Of a stretch of 12,731 nucleotides of DNA, positions 1-5,722 are shown piece after piece (position 1 is the first letter of the stretch; each line of letters begins with the position of its first letter). The position numbers and the translations under genes are program-made. The notes beneath the pieces are model-generated. The model was not told the origin of the DNA. It did not search any database and saw nothing but the letters and a program-made list of their open reading frames with translations. The DNA is taken from NCBI GenBank assembly GCA_913031655.1, contig CAJWFY010000032.1, positions 1 to 12,731 of the forward strand, given 5' to 3'. Origin of the DNA: an uncultured Flavobacteriaceae bacterium. Lineage in GTDB: Bacteria > Bacteroidota > Bacteroidia > Flavobacteriales > Flavobacteriaceae.

Positions 1-118
1 GGATTGAAGAAAAGCCGAGTTTTAAAAATAATGCCTCTTAAATATCTTTTCCAAATGCTAGTCAAAATAATTTTAGGGTATGCTCCTGTTCTAAAAAACA
101 ATTAGTTTTAAAAGAATC

Positions 119-163
119 TAAATCTTTCCGAAAATAGTGTGATTTAACTCCCCCTATTCTCCA
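119..163 (-). repeat. diverged third copy of the 44-bp GVKSHYF repeat
   Basis: It shares the core aaaatagtgtga with the two better-matched copies, then diverges (tttaactcc against cttcactcc). Read on the minus strand it gives IGGVKSHYFRKDL, continuing about twenty residues to a stop codon near 67. Compared with the other copies, its Val, Lys and Arg codons differ synonymously. That suggests it descends from protein-coding sequence. It is in the same orientation as the other copies. Confidence 0.65.
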
Positions 164-220
164 AGTATTATTCTTGGAAATAATTTATTGTTTTTGAAGA
201 TAATTTCTTGTCATAATAGC

Positions 221-264
221 TAAATCCCCTCTAAAATAGTGTGACTTCACTCCTATGGGCTCCA
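221..264 (-). repeat. 44-bp direct repeat, left copy
   Basis: It matches 5031-5074 at 41 of 44 positions, and 233-264 is an identical 32-nt run. The two copies are in direct orientation and enclose the four minus-strand genes. Read on the minus strand it encodes EPIGVKSHYFRGDL, followed by eleven residues and a stop codon. An imperfect palindrome GTGA-CT-TCAC lies inside it. It could be a recombination scar, a genomic-island boundary, or a leftover C-terminal coding fragment. Confidence 0.8.
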
Positions 265-375
265 CCAAAAAATAAACCCATTAAATAGAGTGGTTTTTGC
301 TCTTATTCAAATCAGTTTTGCAGTAATACACTCTCTACCATTTTTATTAGAATTTTGCAGTAGAAATAAAAAATA

Positions 376-1689
376 CTAAATATCACCAATTATCTTTCTT
401 GCATTTATAAATTGATCATGAATATGAGTATATGCAAATAATCCATTTCTACCGCTGATTTTTAAGTTTTTAAATTTTGATAAATAGGCATGAATCTTAT
501 CAATTTTTTCATTAAAACCAAATTCAAGAACAGGATATGCATTATTGATTCTATATGATTTTGAACCAATAATTTCTGATTTTTTGAACAGATTAATTTT
601 AATTAATTTAGCTTGAATTTCATTAATTAAGTTTTCTTCATTCATTTGCCAAGATTCATCTAAACTAAAACATGGGATTTCAACAACTAATGAAGTTTTA
701 TCTTTTGGACTCATAAATTTACTTCTATTTCTAGGTTCATAAATTCTTGTGAAAGGGAAATCATTTGAGGGAAAATACATTGATCCATTTTTATTTACAC
801 TTTTTTTATCTAAAAAGAAGACAATCAAAATGACATGTCTAAATTTTATACTATCTACTATATCAATTATTTTTTTTTGTGGAGGTGGACTTAAACATAA
901 AATCAACCTATCTAATGGTATTGTAGAGATTAAATTACTTACTGGAAGTTCCTTATTATTAATTATTATAGATTTAATAATATTTTTTTTATGCACAATT
1001 TTCGTAACTCTACTATTAGTTTTAATATTATTTTCATTAATATGTCGAGCCAATTCTTCAAATAATGTGCCAATACCATAATAAGGATACAAAAAAGAAC
1101 CATCAAGATGTTTCGTTTTTATTTTATTTGCAAAGAAAGATTCTAGTAAAAAGGTTTTAATATTTAAACCTTTTAATCTTTTTCCAGAAATTTCTATTGA
1201 CAGCTTATCAGCTTTTAATCCCCATAATTTTTCTGAGTAATTAATTAAAAAAAGTTCTGCAATTTTTTTTCCATAAATTGATATTACATGCTCCTTAAAA
1301 TTACAAGCATTTTTATTTTTAATTAAATTAGTAAAAATAATTTTGATGCCTTCTGAAATAAAATTATTAATACCTAGAAATTTAACCAAATTTAATGGAG
1401 TTATAGGGAAATCAACATATTTATTATCGATAAATATCTGACTTGGGACATTAATTTCTTTTAATTCCTTTTTTAATAAATTCTTAAAAATTTCAGTTGT
1501 TTCTATATCTTTATTATGTAATCTATGTGCTCCGGAATCAAAATAAAAACCATTTTCTTCTATAGTAATACAATTACCCCCAACTTTATTGCCTGCTTCA
1601 AAAACATTATATTTTAGCCCTTTCTTATTTGCGTAGTATGCAATAGATAGGCCTGCTGGACCTCCGCCAATAATTGTGTACTTATTCAT
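376..1689 (-). CDS. FAD-dependent oxidoreductase, protoporphyrinogen oxidase/UDP-galactopyranose mutase-like
   Basis: This 437-residue cytoplasmic flavoprotein begins with a Rossmann dinucleotide-binding motif (GGGPAG, residues 8-13). The acidic residue that should hold the FAD ribose follows at the end of the second strand (EAG, 31-33), then VGG. A YSEKLWGL segment lies about one third of the way in, and the C-terminal end from about residue 412 (SGRNGLFAY, then DQFINA) closes the FAD site, as in the amine-oxidase/protoporphyrinogen-oxidase superfamily. Members with this YxxKxWG and GRNGLF pattern are usually encoded in surface-polysaccharide loci and resemble UDP-galactopyranose mutase; the substrate here is not evident. 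The ATG overlaps the end of the upstream GT-C-like gene by 8 nt, so translation is probably coupled. The coding sequence is strikingly AT-rich and full of Lys, Asn and Ile, unlike the right half of the window, which suggests acquired DNA. Haem biosynthesis is unlikely in this context. Confidence 0.82.
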   Translation of the reverse strand: MNKYTIIGGGPAGLSIAYYANKKGLKYNVFEAGNKVGGNCITIEENGFYFDSGAHRLHNKDIETTEIFKNLLKKELKEINVPSQIFIDNKYVDFPITPLNLVKFLGINNFISEGIKIIFTNLIKNKNACNFKEHVISIYGKKIAELFLINYSEKLWGLKADKLSIEISGKRLKGLNIKTFLLESFFANKIKTKHLDGSFLYPYYGIGTLFEELARHINENNIKTNSRVTKIVHKKNIIKSIIINNKELPVSNLISTIPLDRLILCLSPPPQKKIIDIVDSIKFRHVILIVFFLDKKSVNKNGSMYFPSNDFPFTRIYEPRNRSKFMSPKDKTSLVVEIPCFSLDESWQMNEENLINEIQAKLIKINLFKKSEIIGSKSYRINNAYPVLEFGFNEKIDKIHAYLSKFKNLKISGRNGLFAYTHIHDQFINARKIIGDI

Positions 1690-3118
1690 ATCTATAAATT
1701 ATTAAGTGACTCCATAATCTATTTACGAAAGGATTATGATAAAAATCAAATTTTTGATAATTTGTATTCTCTAAAGGATACAACCTTGTAGTACTTAAAA
1801 TAGTATAATCTGAATTATAATATTCTGTAATTGTATTAGTATTAATTTTTTGTGAATTTACAAATTCTACTTTTTTATCTGGAACTAATTTGCTCCAGTA
1901 AAATAATTTAAGTCCATCAGAAAAAACAACTATTTTATCATTTTCAGAATTTACAATTAATGAACTTATCTGGCTAATAGAGCTTGGATTCTTATGTTGA
2001 AACGTTAAATGAATTGTTATATACATATATATAAAGATACCAACAAAAATAAATATCTTATTAATCATCTTTTTAAGATTTAAATTTAATATAGATAAAG
2101 AAAAAACAATTGTTACGAGTGGAATAAATGGTATTATATGTCTTGACTTATAATTTATATTCTGAAAAAAATAAATCCAGAGAAAATAACTTAAATAACA
2201 TAATAATATTATAATACATTCTTTTCTAATTATTAAAGAAAAAGATTTTCGCTTATTAAAAATAAATATTATGGTAACCAGTGATAGAAATATTGAGTTT
2301 AATATTGTAAGAAAATTTCTATCTACTGACCAAAAAGAAAAACCATCCACAAAAGTAAATTCAAAAAACTTAATCAATCTATCAATATAAGAAGAATTAC
2401 TACTTAATACTGTACCTCCCCATTTAAAGAAATGACCATTAAAATCATTCAAGAAAATATTTAACAAATTATCATATCCAGTAATATACACCAATGGTAA
2501 CAACCAGAAAAGTACACCTAAAAAAAAGAACCCAACTGTGTATATCAATTTCTTATTATAAATTAAATAAATAACCGGCAAGAAAAATGGCATAAATGAC
2601 AACCTAATTCCTGCAAGTAAAGCCAATGAAATTCCTAAAAAAATATAATCTCTTTTTTCATGATGTCTTAGAATCTTTATTAAAAAATATAGACTAATTA
2701 CTAAAAAAGCAAGACCCATTGTATCAGGCATATATCTGTTACTCATAAGCCATAACAATGGATTAAAAACTAGTAATATTGTGAAATAAAATGTATCTAC
2801 AATCTTTAATTCTTGTAAAATTTTTTTAAAAAAAACAATAATTAAAAAAATTGAAAATCCACCAATTAGAGAAAATGTTAACCCAATATTTTGTACAAAA
2901 AAATAGATTATTTGAAGAAAGAAACAAAAAATTGCATATCCTGGGAAATGAGGTCTTGAATCCAAAATATTAAATTCAATAGCAGATAATGCAAATCTTA
3001 GACTATCAATGTCTTCAATATAATAAATAGAAGTTATAATTCTAGATGTAATACAGAAAAAAAACAATGCAATAATTGTTTTTTTTCTTATAAAATAACT
3101 TATTAAAAAATAACGCAT
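1682..3118 (-). CDS. polytopic membrane protein, GT-C/ArnT-like glycosyltransferase
   Basis: This 478-residue protein is dominated by hydrophobic helices, roughly ten to twelve membrane spans up to about residue 375, followed by a soluble C-terminal part of about 100 residues. After the first span comes an acidic IEDIDSLR segment (34-41) and then RPHFPGY (55-61). An acidic D/E-x-D pair in the first outer loop is the catalytic signature of GT-C enzymes that transfer sugars from polyprenyl-phosphate donors. The family assignment rests on this motif and topology only; the acceptor and sugar are unknown. Its stop codon overlaps the start of the FAD oxidoreductase by 8 nt, and 9 nt separate its ATG from the stop of the preceding lipoprotein gene. 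That places it within one transcription unit probably concerned with surface glycans. It is extremely AT-rich. It could also be an uncharacterised O-antigen-type membrane protein. Confidence 0.7.
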   Translation of the reverse strand: MRYFLISYFIRKKTIIALFFFCITSRIITSIYYIEDIDSLRFALSAIEFNILDSRPHFPGYAIFCFFLQIIYFFVQNIGLTFSLIGGFSIFLIIVFFKKILQELKIVDTFYFTILLVFNPLLWLMSNRYMPDTMGLAFLVISLYFLIKILRHHEKRDYIFLGISLALLAGIRLSFMPFFLPVIYLIYNKKLIYTVGFFFLGVLFWLLPLVYITGYDNLLNIFLNDFNGHFFKWGGTVLSSNSSYIDRLIKFFEFTFVDGFSFWSVDRNFLTILNSIFLSLVTIIFIFNKRKSFSLIIRKECIIILLCYLSYFLWIYFFQNINYKSRHIIPFIPLVTIVFSLSILNLNLKKMINKIFIFVGIFIYMYITIHLTFQHKNPSSISQISSLIVNSENDKIVVFSDGLKLFYWSKLVPDKKVEFVNSQKINTNTITEYYNSDYTILSTTRLYPLENTNYQKFDFYHNPFVNRLWSHLIIYRYE

Positions 3119-3127
3119 TAATTAATA

Positions 3128-3919
3128 CTAGAATATTTCTGGATTTTTATTTTCAGTTTTACGATCACCTATGTTTTTTCCACTGCCTCCAGAACCACTT
3201 CCAGAACCGCCTTCTTCACAATCATTGATACAATCAACCAAAGAAGTATACTGACCAGTACCATCTAAAGGATCAATACATGTTTTGCTAATACAATTAA
3301 ACGTTGGAGGTATACCTGTGCCACAGATTGTTTGACAATCTTCTAAACTTGAGTAAACACCAGTACCATCACCAGGATCTATGCAGGCATTATTTACACA
3401 GTTAAATGTAGACAAAACTATATTACAATCTGTTTCACAATCTAACAAAGTACTATATAGACCATTACCATCTAAAGGATCAACACAAGAGCCATTAATA
3501 CAATTGTAAGTAACTGGCACAAAACAATCATTACTATTTAAACATAAACTAATATCTGAAAAAATTCCAGTTCCATCACCAGGATCAACGCAAGAACCAT
3601 TAATACAATTATAAGATATTATGCCAGATCCACCACCTGATCCACCACCTGATCCACCACCTGATCCACCACCTGATCCATCACCTGATCCATCACCTGA
3701 TCCATCACCTGATCCATCACCTGATCCACCACCTGAATTTTCACATCCTAATTGACAATCAACCAATGTAGCATATTCTCCATTATTTGAGTTAATTTCA
3801 GTACATATACTATTTACGCAGTCATAAGTGGTCGTAGGATTATTTAAAACTTCTTGCTTTTGACATGCAAAAAATAAAAGGGTAGTAAAAATAAAAATAA
3901 AATATACTTGTAATTTCAT
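3128..3919 (-). CDS. lipoprotein with five Cys-rich repeats and a Gly/Ser linker
   Basis: This 263-residue protein starts with a lipoprotein signal peptide whose lipobox is LFFAC, so Cys19 is the likely lipidated residue. Five imperfect units of about 28-30 residues follow, each of the form (Y/F)-N-C-x4-C-x-D-P-x-D-G-x-G-x-Y-x-S-L-x-D-C-x3-C. The first unit is separated from the other four by a Gly/Ser/Asp linker made of GGGS and GDGS tetrads (about residues 63-98). The tail is again Gly/Ser-rich, then ends basic and polar. Four cysteines per unit suggest small disulfide-stapled domains displayed at the cell surface; the DPxDG element could bind calcium, but that is inference. The start codon overlaps the stop of the phosphatase (ATGA), and a GT-C-like gene follows after 9 nt. 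I do not recognise a named family. Confidence 0.75.
   Translation of the reverse strand: MKLQVYFIFIFTTLLFFACQKQEVLNNPTTTYDCVNSICTEINSNNGEYATLVDCQLGCENSGGGSGDGSGDGSGDGSGDGSGGGSGGGSGGGSGGGSGIISYNCINGSCVDPGDGTGIFSDISLCLNSNDCFVPVTYNCINGSCVDPLDGNGLYSTLLDCETDCNIVLSTFNCVNNACIDPGDGTGVYSSLEDCQTICGTGIPPTFNCISKTCIDPLDGTGQYTSLVDCINDCEEGGSGSGSGGSGKNIGDRKTENKNPEIF
3624..3736. repeat. 12-bp minisatellite encoding the Gly/Ser/Asp linker
   Basis: Nine tandem 12-bp units of cctgatccacca (first unit ccagatccacca; four central units end in atca) run from 3624 to 3731, followed by a partial unit. On the coding strand each unit adds one GGGS or GDGS tetrad to the lipoprotein. Units of 12 bp keep the frame, so replication slippage would change linker length without breaking the gene. 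The GDGS units are adjacent to each other, which fits recent duplication. Confidence 0.9.
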
Positions 3920-4875
3920 AGTAAATAATTCTGGACAAATATATGTACAAAAATTAAATTTATTAATTTATTTTTAATCAAATGTATTGTAAAATCACGG
4001 TTTTCACCAAAATCAAATAAAGGATTCTGTTCAATAGAAACATAATCATTATCACCATCAAACTGAAGTTCTAAATTTTCAGCCAGACAATTAAATGGAG
4101 GGGCTACAATAATAATTTCTTTTTCAATTACTTCAGTTTCAACCGAATTTCCACTTGCAATAAAAAACACATTTTCTTCTTCAAGACTTGATCCTCCGTG
4201 CGATATATTTTTTCCTCCATGATCTGTACTAACAATAATAAGCCAATCTTCATTATCATAATTAGGTCTGTTTTCAATACTTGTCATAATCGGCCCAATA
4301 AGCAAGTCAACTCCTTCGATAGCATCGATATATTCATCGACTTCAGGAGAAAAACCATATGCATGTCCTGCATAATCAACATCATCAAAATGCAGAAACA
4401 GTACATCAACATCATTTTCAGTGATATAATCAATAGCTTCAGAAGAAACTGCACTATCGTTAGAAACATTTAAAGTAAAATCGGCAGTATCATCCACTAT
4501 ATAATCATTTATCGGAGCCCAATGACAAATAGAAGCTGTATTTAAATCAGAATTAAAACTTTCGATGTATTGAAATATTGAAGGATATTCTTCGTAATTA
4601 TTACCATCAAAATTATTATTAGTCACTAAATGTTTATCAGACCAAACTCCACATATAATTGCAGACCATCCCGGGCCACTAATAGTAATATCATCATTTA
4701 GTGCATCAGAACTAAATACGCCATTACCGATAAGTAAATCAATGCTGGGCGTTGAAGCAATATTTAAAGCATCAGGTCTACAACCATCAATTCCAATAAT
4801 TAGAACTTTTTTATCCAATTGTGAATAAGCACATAAAGAGAAAAAATAAAAGAGTAAAAAGAAGGTGTTTTTCAT
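3916..4875 (-). CDS. secreted alkaline phosphatase/phosphodiesterase, truncated in a LamG domain
   Basis: This 319-residue protein has an N-terminal signal peptide (MKNTFFLLFYFFSLCAYSQ). The alkaline phosphatase superfamily core, type I phosphodiesterase/nucleotide pyrophosphatase-like, spans about 22-245. Likely metal ligands are Asp30 (GIDG), Asp167 and His171 (DYAGH), Asp218 and His219 (STDHGG), and His226 (SHGG). The nucleophile probably lies in or near TISGPGWS (64-71). After a linker, residues 267-297 begin a concanavalin A-like/LamG domain (LQFDGDNDYVSI, then DFGENRDFTI). From residue 299 this is replaced by a short Ile/Leu/Asn-rich tail that resembles translated non-coding DNA. Full-length relatives would be expected to continue through LamG to a T9SS sorting tail. 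The enzyme core looks intact, but the protein has lost its binding and export end. Its stop overlaps the lipoprotein start by 4 nt. Confidence 0.8.
   Translation of the reverse strand: MKNTFFLLFYFFSLCAYSQLDKKVLIIGIDGCRPDALNIASTPSIDLLIGNGVFSSDALNDDITISGPGWSAIICGVWSDKHLVTNNNFDGNNYEEYPSIFQYIESFNSDLNTASICHWAPINDYIVDDTADFTLNVSNDSAVSSEAIDYITENDVDVLFLHFDDVDYAGHAYGFSPEVDEYIDAIEGVDLLIGPIMTSIENRPNYDNEDWLIIVSTDHGGKNISHGGSSLEEENVFFIASGNSVETEVIEKEIIIVAPPFNCLAENLELQFDGDNDYVSIEQNPLFDFGENRDFTIHLIKNKLINLIFVHIFVQNYLL
3936..3943 (-). promoter_or_regulatory. possible -7 box upstream of the Cys-rich lipoprotein
   Basis: The minus strand reads TATATTTG, a full match to the flavobacterial TAnnTTTG box. It lies 16 nt before the lipoprotein ATG, inside the odd tail of the phosphatase gene. 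No good -33 element is visible and the leader would be short, so the lipoprotein may instead be transcribed only with the phosphatase. Confidence 0.35.
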
Positions 4876-5030
4876 TAAAAAAATTATTAAGTAAGGTAAC
4901 TAAATTAGGAAAATAAATATATTATTCTAAAAAATTCTTATTGTATTTTATACTATAAGGTTAAACTCTATTTTTGTTAAAAATAAAATTACATGATTAC
5001 ACTTGATCACCTTTATTGAACAAATACTTT

Positions 5031-5074
5031 TAAATCCTCGCCAAAATAGTGTGACTTCACTCCTATGGGCTCCA
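5031..5074 (-). repeat. 44-bp direct repeat, right copy
   Basis: It matches the left copy at 221-264 except for three substitutions at the outer end. On the minus strand it reads EPIGVKSHYFGEDL, followed by KVFVQ and a stop codon, the same frame as the other copies. It lies in the gap between the divergently oriented phosphatase and SnoaL-like genes, so the two main copies bracket exactly the four minus-strand genes. Confidence 0.8.
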
Positions 5075-5117
5075 GGCATAGCAATGATTTTTATTTTTTT
5101 TATAGTAAAAAATAAAT

Positions 5118-5125
5118 TAATTTCG
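5118..5125 (+). promoter_or_regulatory. weak -7 box for the SnoaL-like lipoprotein
   Basis: TAATTTCG differs from TAnnTTTG at one position and lies about 20 nt before the ATG, a sensible leader length. No clear -33 motif was found, so this is tentative. Confidence 0.3.
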
Positions 5126-5144
5126 TGAAACAACTAATTTAAAA

Positions 5145-5657
5145 ATGAAAAAAATGAAAAAATTACTTAGTGTTTTAGCAGTGTCGCTTTTTATTTCTTG
5201 CTCTCAAGGTTTACCACCAGAATTTGCTAAAAATACCGTTACTGCAAAAAAAATGTTAGAACTTCAGGGTTCTGAGGCAGATTTTCAAGCTCAGTTAGAT
5301 TTATTGCATGAAGATATTAAATGGCAACCTGTATTTTTTGGAGCTACTGAAATTGGAAAAGAAGAATTTGGCCAATATTTAAAAGCATGGCAAGATCAAA
5401 TGGAAGATGTAGTTTACACCGCTGATAACTGGTTGCCAGGTGTTTTGGCTGAAACTGGCATAGCAGATGGTAGTGTACGGTCTTACGGAACTTGGTCTGG
5501 GATGCATACTGAAACCGGCAAAAAATGGGAAATGAAAGCCTACCACACCTGGGATTTTAAAGATGGACTTATTGTAAGCGGAGGAGATTACTTTGATGCA
5601 AGTGGTCTTATTAACTACTTAGAAGAGGAACAAGCGCAAGAAGAAGTTACTGAATAA
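5145..5657 (+). CDS. SnoaL/NTF2-like lipoprotein
   Basis: This 170-residue protein starts MKKMKKLLSVLAVSLFISC. The lipobox SLFISC predicts lipidation at Cys19 after signal peptidase II cleavage. A second in-frame ATG three codons later is also possible and would not change the mature protein. The mature part (about residues 30-160) has the pattern of a small cone-shaped SnoaL/NTF2-like fold: an N-terminal helical stretch, then W-P-V-F-F and repeated aromatic beta strands (YGTWSG, MKAYHTWDFKDGLI, GGDYFD). Such folds bind small hydrophobic ligands or act as isomerase-like enzymes, but no catalytic residues can be assigned here. It is a single gene, transcribed away from the repeat-flanked block and ended by a strong hairpin. 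Its composition is less AT-rich than the block to its left. Confidence 0.78.
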   Translation: MKKMKKLLSVLAVSLFISCSQGLPPEFAKNTVTAKKMLELQGSEADFQAQLDLLHEDIKWQPVFFGATEIGKEEFGQYLKAWQDQMEDVVYTADNWLPGVLAETGIADGSVRSYGTWSGMHTETGKKWEMKAYHTWDFKDGLIVSGGDYFDASGLINYLEEEQAQEEVTE

Positions 5658-5682
5658 TTTATACCTTGTTTTTAAAACTTAC

Positions 5683-5722
5683 AAGCCTTACTCTCCCAAA
5701 AGAGTAAGGCTTTTTTATTTTT
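5683..5722 (+). terminator. strong rho-independent terminator between convergent genes
   Basis: A perfect 12-bp stem (aagccttactct / agagtaaggctt) with a 6-nt loop is followed by a T-rich run on the plus strand. It ends the SnoaL-like gene. The minus-strand CotH gene stops at 5715 inside the tail, so the same hairpin may also slow its transcription, though the T tract in that direction is weak. Confidence 0.92.

Larger units (their letters stand above)
1..375. other. AT-rich intergenic stretch carrying two repeat copies
   Basis: No credible complete gene is visible here on either strand. It lies downstream of the minus-strand oxidoreductase. It contains two of the three copies of a 44-bp repeat (119-163 and 221-264). 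They are 102 nt apart, an exact multiple of three, so their minus-strand GVKSHYF reading frames are in phase but separated by a stop codon. Each frame runs only a few dozen codons and has no convincing start, so this looks like remnants of 3' coding ends or a recombination site, not a gene. Confidence 0.6.

Noticed and set aside
119..264. Repeat pair considered as integron attC sites or insertion-sequence ends
   Set aside because: The long two-arm palindromic layout of attC is absent, all copies are in direct orientation with no inverted ends, and no integrase or transposase is in the window. The idea stays open only as a general recombination site.
749..1081. 110-codon plus-strand frame inside the oxidoreductase gene
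   Set aside because: It is antisense to a well-supported flavoprotein and its Ile/Leu/Phe-rich content only mirrors the AT-rich opposite strand.
376..1689. Calling the oxidoreductase a haem-pathway protoporphyrinogen oxidase
   Set aside because: The fold is shared, but its neighbours are a GT-C-like enzyme and surface proteins, and no haem genes are nearby.
3624..3736. Tandem repeat considered as a CRISPR array
   Set aside because: Units are 12 bp, contiguous without spacers, and keep the reading frame of a lipoprotein.
4948..5133. Open frame of 61 codons on the minus strand across the right repeat
   Set aside because: Its frame (GAHRSEVTLF) is not the one shared by the three repeats, the same frame hits a stop in both other copies, and the rest is low-complexity AT-rich sequence.
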